Below the pieces are notes generated by a model. The model did no database searches and was not told the origin of the DNA. It saw only the letters and a program-made list of their open reading frames with translations. From Vibrio chagasii (GTDB lineage: Bacteria > Pseudomonadota > Gammaproteobacteria > Enterobacterales > Vibrionaceae), in contig NZ_MSCI01000001.1 of assembly GCF_002954585.1 (NCBI RefSeq), positions 434,001 through 498,000 on the forward strand: a DNA stretch of 64,000 nt. The letters are read 5' to 3'. Made by a program: the position numbers and the translations under genes. Shown piece by piece: positions 14,125 through 23,155 of this stretch (its first letter is position 1; the number at the start of each line of letters is the position of its first letter).

Positions 14125-15456
14125 ATGACTGAATCGAATCTAAATAACCTCACCAGTGACTTTCCACTACTAAATAAGCTTATGGCGCTCGAAGAGGTGG
14201 TTTGGTTTAACCCAAATGTCACAACACTAGAGCAAGGGTTACCTTATGTCGGCTTGGATGAGAAAGACATTCATGATGCGAGTCTACGTTTACAACGATT
14301 CGCCCCTTATCTAGCAAAAGCATTTCCTGACACTCAATTATCTAATGGCATTATTGAATCTGAGCTTGTTGATATTCCAATGATGAAAACCGCATTAGAG
14401 GCGCATTATCAATTGCCAATAAAAGGGCGGTTGATGATGAAGAAAGACAGTCACTTGCCCATCTCTGGATCTATCAAAGCCCGTGGCGGTATCTATGAGG
14501 TACTGACTCACGCCGAGAAACTCGCGTTTGAAGCTGGGTTACTGAGTGAAAGCGATGATTACAGCAAACTGTTAGATCCTAATTTTCGAGACTTTTTTAA
14601 GCAATACAGTATCGCGGTAGGTTCAACAGGCAACCTAGGCATGTCGATCGGTATTATGAGTGCGAAACTGGGCTTTACAGTATCAGTCCATATGTCTGCT
14701 GATGCGAGAGCATGGAAGAAGAACAACCTGCGTGAGCATGGCGTAAATGTGGTTGAGTATGAGCAAGATTATGGCGTCGCGGTTGAACAAGGACGGAAAG
14801 AAGCAGAGCAAGATCCAAGTTGTTTCTTCATCGATGATGAAAACTCGAAAACACTGTTTCTTGGTTATTCTGTCGCTGGAGAAAGACTCAAACAGCAATT
14901 TGAGCAGCAACAAATTGTCGTCGATAAAGCGCACCCGTTGTTTGTCTACTTACCGTGTGGCGTAGGTGGCGGCCCTGGTGGTGTAGCGTTTGGTTTGAAG
15001 ATGGCGTTTGGCGACCATGTTCACTGTATCTTTGCAGAGCCAACGCATTCTCCTTGCATGTTATTAGGCGTTCACACCGGTTTGCATGACGAGATTGCCG
15101 TACAAGACATTGGTATTGATAACCTTACTGCAGCTGATGGGTTAGCCGTAGGCCGCGCGTCAGGCTTTGTTGGTAGAGCGATGGAGCGTTTGTTAGATGG
15201 TTACTACACATTAACGGATGAGCGTATGTATCAGCTGTTAGGTGAGTTGAATTTGGCAGAAGGTATCAAGCTAGAACCCTCTGCTTTAGCAGGCATGCCG
15301 GGGGCGATACATGTCGAACACAATAGTGAGTATCTGACGAGCTTAGGTACTGATGATACGACACTAGCCAATAGCACACATCTCGTATGGGCTACCGGTG
15401 GAGGCATGGTGCCTGAGCAAGAAATGGCAGCGTACCTTGCTAAGTCGTCAGTTTAG
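14125..15456 (+). CDS. dsdA: D-serine ammonia-lyase (D-serine dehydratase)
   Basis: This PLP enzyme converts D-serine to pyruvate and ammonia, allowing use and detoxification of D-serine. The 443-aa length fits the DsdA family. The PLP-lysine motif [14 protein letters not shown] lies near residue 117, the phosphate-binding glycine stretch is seen in [12 protein letters not shown] and [12 protein letters not shown], and the C-terminus is complete. A ribosome binding site (GAGAAGG) precedes ATG 14125. No dsdX permease or dsdC regulator flanks it, unlike the enterobacterial cluster; an AraC regulator lies upstream instead. A terminator follows at 15496. Confidence 0.96.
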   Translation: MTESNLNNLTSDFPLLNKLMALEEVVWFNPNVTTLEQGLPYVGLDEKDIHDASLRLQRFAPYLAKAFPDTQLSNGIIESELVDIPMMKTALEAHYQLPIKGRLMMKKDSHLPISGSIKARGGIYEVLTHAEKLAFEAGLLSESDDYSKLLDPNFRDFFKQYSIAVGSTGNLGMSIGIMSAKLGFTVSVHMSADARAWKKNNLREHGVNVVEYEQDYGVAVEQGRKEAEQDPSCFFIDDENSKTLFLGYSVAGERLKQQFEQQQIVVDKAHPLFVYLPCGVGGGPGGVAFGLKMAFGDHVHCIFAEPTHSPCMLLGVHTGLHDEIAVQDIGIDNLTAADGLAVGRASGFVGRAMERLLDGYYTLTDERMYQLLGELNLAEGIKLEPSALAGMPGAIHVEHNSEYLTSLGTDDTTLANSTHLVWATGGGMVPEQEMAAYLAKSSV

Positions 15457-15495
15457 TTGCGCAGATCGTTAATTTAAAAACTTACTTTGATGCTC

Positions 15496-15526
15496 GCCAA
15501 TCCATGCTTTTGGATTGGCAGATTTT
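15496..15526 (+). terminator. terminator of dsdA
   Basis: GCCAATCC (15496-15503) pairs with GGATTGGC (15512-15519) and is followed by AGATTTTT. Confidence 0.8.
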
Positions 15527-15642
15527 TCAATTAATACAGTGGCTTAAATTGAATTCATAAAATGGCTTGTCGTTAGCCAATAATATTGATACGTTTTAAT
15601 AATGAAATTTAATCCCGCTTCAACTTCAGTTTTCTTCTGGTG

Positions 15643-15706
15643 GTGCTCTATCTAGAGCAGCACGGAATACTCACATTCTTACGCTGCTGGAAGGTAGCTA
15701 AGAATG
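15643..15706 (+). promoter_or_regulatory. structured leader of trpS2 (two hairpins)
   Basis: Two stem-loops lie upstream of the synthetase start: GTGCTCTA/TAGAGCAGCAC (15643-15663) and CATTCTTA/TAAGAATG (15674-15681 with 15699-15706) with an inner GCTGC/GTAGC extension. They are followed by an ATG-led reading frame that contains one Trp codon shortly before the synthetase start. The arrangement suggests transcription attenuation or translational control of this aminoacyl-tRNA synthetase, but no known riboswitch consensus was recognised. Confidence 0.55.
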
Positions 15707-15763
15707 TCATCAATATTGTCCTCTCTTTTTATCTCCAGTAGCTTTTTAACTTGGAGATACTCA

Positions 15764-16786
15764 ATGAAAACAAATCGAAACAACAATAAATCAGAAATTA
15801 TTCTTACCGGCGACCGCGCGACGGGTCCTTTGCATTTAGGACATTACGTAGGCTCTTTAAAACAACGTGTATCCTTACAACATGAGCATGAGCAAACGAT
15901 ACTGGTTGCTGACATGCAGGGCTTGACCGATAACGCGCATAATCCGGCAAAGGTATCTTCAAATATTCTCAATGTGGTTGCCGATTATTTGGCTGTGGGC
16001 ATCGATCCAACTAAAACGACGATCTGCCTTCAATCTCAGCTTCCAGCATTGGCTGAACTGACCATGTTTTACAGTAACCTTGTATCTATCGCACGTTTAG
16101 AGCGTAATCCTACGGTCAAAAGTGAAATTCAAAACAAGGCGTTTGGTCGTTCTATTCCTGCAGGCTTTCTCACTTATCCGATATCTCAGGCTGCTGATAT
16201 TACGGCGTTCAATGCGACGCTAGTCCCGGTTGGTGATGATCAACTGCCAATGCTAGAGCAAACAAACGAAATTGTTCGAAAGCTAAACTCACTCGCTGGT
16301 AAATCTATTTTGAACGAATGTAGGCCGCTTCTGAGTAATGCATCACGCCTTCCGAGTACGGATGGGAAAAACAAGATGTCTAAGTCGATGGGTAACGCGA
16401 TTAACCTAGGTGCGACTGAGAAAGAGATTCGAGCGGCAGTGAAGTCCATGTATACCGATCCAAACCATTTAAAAATTGAAGATCCGGGCCAAGTGGAAGG
16501 GAATGTCGTGTTTACCTATCTTGATGCGTTTCATAGTGACACACAGTATGTCAGTGAGTTAAAGGATCATTACCGCGAAGGCGGGTTAGGGGACGGACAA
16601 ACTAAGAAGGTATTAGAGGAGTGCTTGCAGGAGATGTTAAGGCCGATAAGAGCTCGTAGAGCTGAATTGTTAGATGACAAATCACAGCTCATTGATATTT
16701 TACGCGAAGGTACGCAAGTCTCGAGAGAGAAAACAGAAGCCGTTTTGTTCGATGTGAAGGGCGCGTTTGGCTTGAATATACTCTAA
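15764..16786 (+). CDS. trpS2: tryptophanyl-tRNA synthetase, second copy type
   Basis: This class I aminoacyl-tRNA synthetase charges tRNA-Trp. I use ATG 15764 (340 aa, preceded by TTGGAGATA), since the first 20 codons of the open frame from 15704 look like leader. The ATP-binding signature appears as TGPLHLGHYVGS near residue 19 (HIGH form) and as KMSKSMGNAINLG (KMSKS) near residue 200. It is diverged from typical housekeeping TrpS, and I infer that it is the auxiliary TrpS found on some chromosomes that confers indolmycin tolerance. The main trpS is not in this window. Confidence 0.9.
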   Translation: MKTNRNNNKSEIILTGDRATGPLHLGHYVGSLKQRVSLQHEHEQTILVADMQGLTDNAHNPAKVSSNILNVVADYLAVGIDPTKTTICLQSQLPALAELTMFYSNLVSIARLERNPTVKSEIQNKAFGRSIPAGFLTYPISQAADITAFNATLVPVGDDQLPMLEQTNEIVRKLNSLAGKSILNECRPLLSNASRLPSTDGKNKMSKSMGNAINLGATEKEIRAAVKSMYTDPNHLKIEDPGQVEGNVVFTYLDAFHSDTQYVSELKDHYREGGLGDGQTKKVLEECLQEMLRPIRARRAELLDDKSQLIDILREGTQVSREKTEAVLFDVKGAFGLNIL

Positions 16787-17001
16787 TTGATAGGGAGCTT
16801 TTTAGTCGAAAATCTACATTTAAAGCTAAATTTATCAATGGTTTAAATGTGGGTTATATGTAAATAAAGTCAACTAAATTGAATGGGAATAACAACTAAT
16901 TTATAAAATGATTTTTGTTACGGTACTTGTCACACACAGCTGTTCTTCAATTGAATACAACTGAGAGTGAACAAGGCCTTATCTTCACATGATGGAATTA
17001 A

Positions 17002-17358
17002 ATGAAAATCAAACTGTTACTCCCAATTTTACTTCTACTGTCTGGTTGTTCGGATGTGGTTAGCGATAAATAAGCAACTTATGAACTGGCTCAACAAGAT
17101 CACTTGTTTGATAGAGGTTGGTTGCCAGATATCGTGCTTAGTTCAGCTACACAGATTCAAGTAAATAACGATTTAGATACAAATACGTCGGAAGGGAGTT
17201 TTCATATAGATGAGCCTCAACTAACCGAGTTCATCGCCAAACTGACACCCACTTCGTCTAAGGATGAATTTCACTTTACCAGCGGTGACAGCACTTGGGT
17301 GTTTAATATAGGCGACGATAACATAATCACTTACACACTCAATAAAGCCGAAGGCTAA
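17002..17358 (+). pseudogene. lipoprotein gene with an in-frame nonsense codon
   Basis: ATG 17002 encodes a classical lipoprotein signal (MKIKLLLPILLLLSGC) then SDVVSDK and stops with TAA at 17071-17073. The same frame continues for about 95 codons beginning ATYELAQQDHLFDRGWLPDIV and ends at 17358. The family to which I believe it belongs has a Tyr at the stop position, one base from TAA, so a single substitution probably killed the gene. The downstream part begins with possible TTG starts but would lack any export signal, so it is unlikely to be functional on its own. Confidence 0.75.
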
Positions 17359-17758
17359 GTCCCACCTTAACCAACATACTCATCGCCAACACACCTCATC
17401 ATTATTTTAATTGGTCCCTTATAATGGGAGCGTTGAATTTTGTGATGGTGAGTTGGCGTTGCTATTTAAAATCGATATCGCCCCTTAATCTCGTAACGAT
17501 TTGAAGCATCAAAGTTCAGGAAATTATCAAAATTTGATATCCCTTCATATTTTAGGTCTATTTACTGAGATTTTTCTAAGTGTAGGAAACTATTGGTTTT
17601 TTTGACTCCGCATCTCACTTTTTATTTCGTGAAAGGTTATCTTTTGAATCAATATCACATATAAAACCAGATGCACTTAATCATGCGTTTTATCTATCGT
17701 TAAGATGTAAATTCATCCAAATGGTGAATCTATAAAAACAAAATTATAAAGGTGATGT
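17359..17758. other. 400-bp intergenic region upstream of the metalloprotease
   Basis: AT-rich, with no gene recognised. It should contain the promoter of the secreted protease at 17759. No clear LuxR/HapR, CRP or sigma-S site could be fixed by eye. Confidence 0.5.
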
Positions 17759-19801
17759 ATGCGTGGTACACATTTATTAATGCTATTCCCGATAGCGTTT
17801 ACTTCTCAAGCTGCCAATGTCGTGAATTATTCCGATGTCGATCTATCAACCATTCTAAATCAAAAAAATCAGGGCTTTAGTATGGCAAATCAACCACTTG
17901 CTTACCAAGAAGCAAGTCGAGTTGAGACCGGAACAACGACACTCCTTCGTAAACAACAACTTCACTATGGCGTTCCAGTTTACGGGCATTCAGTCGTTGT
18001 TGATCTATCCCAACGTGGTATCGCTCAAGCTGTTGATGGAGAGGTGTTAACGGGTATTGAAGCTGATATTGGTTCTACTTTGCCAATGATCAACGCGCAG
18101 CAAGCGATTGATATAGCCAAGTCTCAGCATAAAGGCATTGCAGCGTTGACAGTGCGCAACCCTAATGCTGATCTTTTCATTTGGCTTGATGACCAACAAC
18201 AGGCTCGCCTGATCTATAAGGTTGATTTCCTGCAAACCAAAGGTATGGCACCTTCACGTCCAATTACGCTCGTTGATGCAAAATCTGGTGAAATAATTGA
18301 TCAGTGGGAAGGGATTGCTTTCATTGAAGCGGAAGGCCCTGGTGGTAACCAAAAAAGTGGTCGCTACTACTTTGGCCCAAATACCCAGTATGGTGGATTC
18401 CAAGTTAACTCATATTGCCAGATGGACAGCCAAAACGTTGTCACCATAAATATGAATAATCGCCAAGATTACGGTCAGGTTCACCAGTTTGCCTGTAATG
18501 GTAACTACGGTAGAAACGTCAATGACTATCGCGCGATTAACGGCGCATATGCACCAATGAACGATGCGCATTACTTTGGCCAACGTGTATTCGACATGTA
18601 CAAAGAGTGGTTGAACACTCGTCCTATCCAGCAAAAGCTAACGATGCGTGTACACTACGGGTCGAATTATGGAAACGCGTTCTGGGATGGCCAACAAATG
18701 ACGTTTGGTGACGGTAACCAGTCTATGTACCCGTTGGCTACGTGGGATGTGATTGCGCATGAAGTAAGCCATGGCTTTACTGAACAAAATTCAAACCTTG
18801 AGTACCGTGGTCAGTCAGGGGGTATGAATGAGTCATTCTCGGATGTGGCAGCGGCGGCTTTAAGTGAATATGTTCATGGCAGTTTTAACTGGAAGATGGG
18901 TGAGCACGTTATGAAGTATAGTCCTGCGATGCGCTACTTCATTCAACCTAGCGAAGATGGTATGTCTATCGACCATGTCAACCAGTACTACAATGGCATT
19001 GATGTCCACCACAGCTCGGGTATTTTTAATAAAGCCTTCTACCACCTAGCAACTAGCAACGGTTGGGACATTAAAAAGGCGTTCATGGCTTACGCAACGG
19101 CTAACCAACTTTACTGGTCATCAAGATCGAACTTCCAATCAGGTGCTGAGGGGGTTTGTAAGGCTGCACAACAACTAGGTTATGAATCATCTGCTGTGCG
19201 CTCCGCCTTTAGCCAGGTTGGGGTTAACGTACAATACTGTGGTTCTGGTCAGCCGAATCCAAATCCTAATCCACCAACACCAAATCCGACTCCGGGCATT
19301 ACGAATCTTGAGTTAAACGTGCCTGTGCCGGTATTGAGCAGCGGCAATGATCAACAGCAGTTCGTTCTACAAAATAGCTCTGAAGATGACATTTGGATCC
19401 AAACTTACAATGGTTACGGTAACGTTGATCTGTATGTCGCTATTGGTCGTCCTGCATCATTGAATGATTACGACTGTTCGTCTAATAACTTGGATAACAA
19501 CGAGTATTGTGGGTTTGGCGGTATACAAGGGGATGATATCTACGTAATGGTCTCTGGTGCGCAAGGATCAACAGATGCTTACGTAGCGGTTAGTACTGTA
19601 CTAGAGCTTCCAAACCCTGAACCTCAGCCTGAGCCACAAGATAAGTGTGTTGACGTACCAGAGTGGAGTCCGAATGTGTTCTATCCAGCTGGAGCTCTGG
19701 TTCAATATTGGGGTAACCGTTTTACGGCGACAACCAATAACTGGGGAGCCGATCCTTTCCAAAATTCTTGGTACTGGACACACGAAGGTTTGTGTATGTA
19801 A
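17759..19801 (+). CDS. secreted zinc metalloprotease, M4 family (vibriolysin-type)
   Basis: This is an extracellular protease of the thermolysin/vibriolysin family, 680 aa. It has a Sec signal peptide (to about residue 18), an FTP and PepSY propeptide to about 195, and the catalytic domain with zinc site HEVSHGFTEQNS near 335 and the second glutamate in GGMNESFSDVAAA. A Pro/Asn-rich linker (NPNPNPPTPNPTP) leads to a PPC domain near 515-615 and, after another linker (PEPQPEPQ), a C-terminal chitin-binding-type CBM5/12 domain (CVDVPEWSPNVFYPAG to the Trp-rich end). The extra binding domain suggests attachment to chitin or cellulose-like polymers. Export through type II secretion is the known route for this family. 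Confidence 0.95.
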   Translation: MRGTHLLMLFPIAFTSQAANVVNYSDVDLSTILNQKNQGFSMANQPLAYQEASRVETGTTTLLRKQQLHYGVPVYGHSVVVDLSQRGIAQAVDGEVLTGIEADIGSTLPMINAQQAIDIAKSQHKGIAALTVRNPNADLFIWLDDQQQARLIYKVDFLQTKGMAPSRPITLVDAKSGEIIDQWEGIAFIEAEGPGGNQKSGRYYFGPNTQYGGFQVNSYCQMDSQNVVTINMNNRQDYGQVHQFACNGNYGRNVNDYRAINGAYAPMNDAHYFGQRVFDMYKEWLNTRPIQQKLTMRVHYGSNYGNAFWDGQQMTFGDGNQSMYPLATWDVIAHEVSHGFTEQNSNLEYRGQSGGMNESFSDVAAAALSEYVHGSFNWKMGEHVMKYSPAMRYFIQPSEDGMSIDHVNQYYNGIDVHHSSGIFNKAFYHLATSNGWDIKKAFMAYATANQLYWSSRSNFQSGAEGVCKAAQQLGYESSAVRSAFSQVGVNVQYCGSGQPNPNPNPPTPNPTPGITNLELNVPVPVLSSGNDQQQFVLQNSSEDDIWIQTYNGYGNVDLYVAIGRPASLNDYDCSSNNLDNNEYCGFGGIQGDDIYVMVSGAQGSTDAYVAVSTVLELPNPEPQPEPQDKCVDVPEWSPNVFYPAGALVQYWGNRFTATTNNWGADPFQNSWYWTHEGLCM

Positions 19802-19834
19802 TTTAGTTAGCGAATTTAACTAAACAAACATTAC

Positions 19835-19863
19835 AAAGGGAGCACTCAGGCGTGCTCCCTTTA
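19835..19863 (+). terminator. terminator of the metalloprotease gene
   Basis: AAAGGGAGCAC pairs with GTGCTCCCTTT around a 6-nt loop, followed by ATTCG. Confidence 0.85.
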
Positions 19864-20000
19864 TTCGTTAACAATGAGATGTATCGGCGTACAAGGTGCT
19901 TGTGTCACTCTTCTAAGCGTTAGATTATGAGTGGCGAACATTCAGGGCTCCTGTCGAATGTTTAAATTTGGAGTCTGTTATTGATTGAGAGTCAACATTT

Positions 20001-20190
20001 ATGGAAATAAGTCACCTAGATCATCTTGTATTAACTATTAAAGATATAGAGATAACAGTAGATTTCTATCAGAGAGTGTTAGGGATGAAACATTAGAAGG
20101 TCGATGTCGGTGGATTGTGCTATCCATAAACCAGTTACTCTATTTAAGTTTAAAGTAAGATTTCGTAAACCCAAGAGCCCCTAAGCAGTA
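20001..20190 (+). pseudogene. remnant of a glyoxalase/VOC-family gene
   Basis: ATG 20001 encodes MEISHLDHLVLTIKDIEITV and on to FYQRVLGMKH before TAG at 20094. This is the well-known N-terminal motif of VOC (glyoxalase/bleomycin-resistance) proteins, HLDHLVLTV then FYE-VLGM. The sequence after it, in shifting frames, still shows short family-like pieces (for instance FVNPRAPK near 20165), but stops interrupt it. I read it as a decayed gene. Confidence 0.7.
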
Positions 20191-20297
20191 CGTAATTATG
20201 TACACATCCCGTTACGACAATACAAGCGTGTAACTGGAACTTCTGGTTTAATTTACTTACAATCGAACAATGTTTTATTAATCCAGCCCCAATCGTC
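20191..20297. other. tail of the VOC remnant and promoter region
   Basis: No gene recognised here; it leads to the lipoprotein gene at 20298. Confidence 0.4.
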
Positions 20298-20768
20298 ATG
20301 GTCAGAAAATTAACCACATTAATTATTAGCCTGTTGCTTTTATCCGCTTGTGCGACAACTAGTGAAAATCCAACCGACGAAAATATTTCAAGCAATGAAA
20401 AAGTGATTAATAACAGTGTCGAAGAGGGTGTGGTCAATGAAACGGCAAGTGAAGATGTCATTGAGCCTAACACAAATAGCGTAAAAGAGAGCTGCGTTGT
20501 CACCGCAGAAGACAGTGATATCAATAGCAATGACAGTGTGGCTTCTCATGAACTGAGTGAATCACCAGAAGCGAATGAAAAGACCCAAGTGACAGATAAA
20601 CAAGCCACTGAGGATCACGCTAAGGTTCACAGCGAAAAAGGCTTGGGAAACCATATATTCAGTAACGGGCCTACGAAGCAAGTCATCAAATCATTGGAGG
20701 GTGTGACAGATGCTTTGAATGTCATGACTTTCGGAATATTTGCTTCAGGGACGCGTCCAGCACAATAG
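20298..20768 (+). CDS. low-complexity acidic lipoprotein, 156 aa
   Basis: The start is ATG 20298. A lipoprotein signal with lipobox LLSAC lies at about residues 15-20. The middle part is a low-complexity stretch rich in Asn, Glu, Ser and Asp, expected to be disordered, and the C-terminus carries a short ordered end (IKSLEGVTDALNVMTFGIFAS). I infer an outer-membrane-anchored protein of unknown function, possibly a Vibrio species-specific envelope lipoprotein. A strong terminator follows. Confidence 0.72.
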   Translation: MVRKLTTLIISLLLLSACATTSENPTDENISSNEKVINNSVEEGVVNETASEDVIEPNTNSVKESCVVTAEDSDINSNDSVASHELSESPEANEKTQVTDKQATEDHAKVHSEKGLGNHIFSNGPTKQVIKSLEGVTDALNVMTFGIFASGTRPAQ

Positions 20769-20799
20769 TTAGATTTTAAAAATCACGACAAACAACATA

Positions 20800-20826
20800 G
20801 GCGAGCCAATGGGTTCGCCTTTTTTG
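20800..20826 (+). terminator. terminator of the lipoprotein gene
   Basis: GGCGAGCC pairs with GGTTCGCC (one G-U) around AATG, followed by a run of six T. Confidence 0.85.
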
Positions 20827-21139
20827 ATCCAGAATTTGGTGACTGGCAGTAAATTCCTCAGGGTTACGTAACGTCTTGTTTCTGCTCACTAACACAATAA
20901 GAGTTGGATTTAAGTAAGAGGCAGGTCAGCGCAGCTCGGTATTTACTTGTTATGGAAGGGAGTCGCCGTATTTAACCTATTGATCTTGTGATATGCACCA
21001 ATGGTTTGAATACTCTCCCAAAGTAAGCATTGAAATCTAATCTTACAAAGACAATGTCTTATATTCACTCGTGAGCATAGTAATATTCCGCTGTGACACA
21101 GTCAGTTAGGTTTAATAAATTAGAGTCTAGGGAAGAGAT
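20827..21139. other. intergenic region before the carbonic anhydrase
   Basis: Nothing beyond promoter-like AT-rich sequence was recognised. Confidence 0.4.
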
Positions 21140-22000
21140 ATGAAAAACAAAAGTGTGTTTTTAAGCGTCGCCATGGTTATGTTATCGACACAGGCGAGTG
21201 CGTCTGGTGCTAGCCATGAAGAGGTTTCAGACAGCGTTATCGCCGAACAAAGAGCACAACTGTCCGAAAATACACAAGGCAAAGGTTTTGGCCCGCAGGC
21301 ACCACGTGATCTAGGTTCATACGAAGGGACTAACGAGCGCCTGTTCTCTGATGCGCCAGATTCATCCGCGATGAACTTATGTAATATTCACTTTCATAAA
21401 AACGCAGAGCACAAAGGCGGTGAGTTTACACAGTATGCAGGTAATGGTGACGGCAAAGGTTTCCAAAGTGGATTCAAATACACAGGTAAGCTAAGTGAGG
21501 CAGAACTGAAGCCATTCGGTCAGGATATTTGCCCGAGCGACCATGGTTCACTTCACTCTGGTGATACTATCGAGGTGCATTATGTTTACTCAACCGCACA
21601 AGTGGGACCTGGGGAAACATTGGGGGCGTGTTTCAATGATGCGATTACCAACCCTCAGTTGCGTGTAGAAACCCAAGTTTACGTCTTAGTGAACGACGAC
21701 AACGCGCTGGATTTTGAAGAGCTAGCTAAACACTCTAAAGTGAACGGTTTGCACCAAGCGACCAACATTCCAAAAAATACAGGATCTGCGATTCAATATG
21801 CAGGTTCTACTACCGGCCCTGGCTACAACGAGCAAGGTTCACCGTTCCAAGTAACATGGAGTGTGAGACCACAAGTGGCGAAAGTGAACATCGCAACGGT
21901 TGGTAGCTGGTGTGAAGGGAACGACTTTAATGAAGACCACGCACACGGTGTGAGAAACTTAGTCGTAAACCCTAAGTTGCTGTCACCAATCGCGAACTAG
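21140..22000 (+). CDS. delta-class carbonic anhydrase
   Basis: A 286-aa exported protein with ATG 21140 preceded by AGGGAAGAG. A signal peptide (MKNKSVFLSVAMVMLSTQASA) is cleaved near residue 22. The mature part has CNIHFHKNAEHKGGEFTQYAGNG near residue 80, a characteristic cluster of one Cys and several His that matches the zinc-site segment of delta-class carbonic anhydrases, and later C-x-N and WCEGNDFNEDHAHG. It is expected to hydrate CO2 in the periplasm, with a zinc (or cadmium) ion. Vibrio proteins annotated with this class have this layout, by memory. No neighbouring bicarbonate transporter is seen. Confidence 0.72.
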   Translation: MKNKSVFLSVAMVMLSTQASASGASHEEVSDSVIAEQRAQLSENTQGKGFGPQAPRDLGSYEGTNERLFSDAPDSSAMNLCNIHFHKNAEHKGGEFTQYAGNGDGKGFQSGFKYTGKLSEAELKPFGQDICPSDHGSLHSGDTIEVHYVYSTAQVGPGETLGACFNDAITNPQLRVETQVYVLVNDDNALDFEELAKHSKVNGLHQATNIPKNTGSAIQYAGSTTGPGYNEQGSPFQVTWSVRPQVAKVNIATVGSWCEGNDFNEDHAHGVRNLVVNPKLLSPIAN

Positions 22001-22034
22001 TTAAGTTTTTTTCAACTGAAGCTGAAGTATAAAG

Positions 22035-22060
22035 AGCGAGCCATACGGTTCGCTTTTTTA
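22035..22060 (+). terminator. terminator of the carbonic anhydrase gene
   Basis: AGCGAGCC pairs with GGTTCGCT around ATAC, followed by six T. Confidence 0.8.
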
Positions 22061-22137
22061 TTAATAAAGACTCGGTAAATAGTTTCTTTACTCCCTTTAA
22101 GATCGCATGTTACGTTCAGAAAATATCATGTTGAGCT

Positions 22138-22782
22138 ATGAATAAGGACAAGCCAATGTCGTTTGAAGGTGCGGTTACATTCTTTATTGCCATGTTTATA
22201 TTTGGCATCACTCCAGGACCAGGTGTGTTTGCGATTTTGGCTCGTGGTATGGTTGATGGATGGCGAAAGTGCATTTCTCTTTCTTTAGGCATGATATGCA
22301 GTGATCTTATTTATTTAGCGCTTGCTTGTTTTGGCTTAGCAACCATTGCGGAAAATTGGTCATTTGCTTTCGAGATCATTCGTTATGCCGGTGCTGCCTA
22401 CCTTATTTACCTCGGTTACAAGATGTTTAAGGTATTACCTGAAGTACAAGATTCAGCAGAACACACGGCCAAAAAAAGTCAGAAATCAGAACTTGCGAGC
22501 TTTGCGCAAGGTTTTCTGATATCAGCGTCAAACCCTAAAGTGATTCTGTTTTATATTTCCTTCTTACCCACGTTTGTTGACCTGTCAGTTTTACGCTTAC
22601 AAGATATTGTCTTAGTTTCTGTATTAGCCTCTATTGCACTAATGGCTGGCTTAATGCTCATTGCAATGGGAGCAGGGCGCATGGTGACTTTGCTGAAAAC
22701 CCCGCGCGCGCATAAACGCTTAAATCAAAGCGCTGGAGGAATAATGATTGCTGCAGGCTCATATCTGGCGATTAATCGATAA
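22138..22782 (+). CDS. LysE/RhtB-family amino acid exporter
   Basis: A 214-aa inner-membrane exporter (ATG 22138, or MSFEGAV at 22156). It has six hydrophobic segments. The family signature GITPGPGVFAILARGMVDGWRKCISLSLGM near residue 23 contains the TPGP hairpin of LysE/RhtB proteins; the second half has the matching SNPKVILFYISFLP. This family exports amino acids or homoserine lactone-like compounds; the substrate cannot be told. It stands alone between two terminators. Confidence 0.88.
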   Translation: MNKDKPMSFEGAVTFFIAMFIFGITPGPGVFAILARGMVDGWRKCISLSLGMICSDLIYLALACFGLATIAENWSFAFEIIRYAGAAYLIYLGYKMFKVLPEVQDSAEHTAKKSQKSELASFAQGFLISASNPKVILFYISFLPTFVDLSVLRLQDIVLVSVLASIALMAGLMLIAMGAGRMVTLLKTPRAHKRLNQSAGGIMIAAGSYLAINR

Positions 22783-22823
22783 AAATGACTTGTTAAGCTC
22801 GATTCTTTAAGTACGACTCTTGA

Positions 22824-22859
22824 AACGAAAAGGCGAATCAATTGGTTCGCCTTTTCGTT
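22824..22859. terminator. terminator after the exporter gene
   Basis: AACGAAAAGGCGAA pairs perfectly with TTCGCCTTTTCGTT around eight bases. It can act in both directions. Confidence 0.88.
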
Positions 22860-23155
22860 AGCTATATTAAGCTTCTATTTGGTCGTTCATGCTTTAGCTC
22901 AAATATTTGGATTAAAGTTGATCCGTATATAGCCTCATTCAATTAGACAGTATTATTGGTAGAAACCTTATTCATACCTTATATGACAACGCTTCCAATT
23001 GGTTCTGGGTTTATAAATTAAGGCCTTTCAAGCTATTTGTGGCGAAATGGATATGGTTTTAAGTGTGTTACTCAGAATGTATAGTTAATGATAATTCATT
23101 AAGTTATCTAATGATTGAGCTATCGAATCTTTAAGTTGTCGCTGATGTGGGTGTT
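22860..23155. other. promoter region of the pilin-like gene
   Basis: AT-rich region without a gene. A palindrome TTAATGA-TAAT-TCATTAA at 23085-23102 resembles an iron-regulator (Fur) box and lies 54 bp upstream of the start codon; the match to the Fur consensus is imperfect. Confidence 0.35.

Noticed and set aside
20150..20530. 126-aa minus-strand ORF over the lipoprotein gene
   Set aside because: It is a shadow of the lipoprotein gene and the VOC remnant on the other strand.
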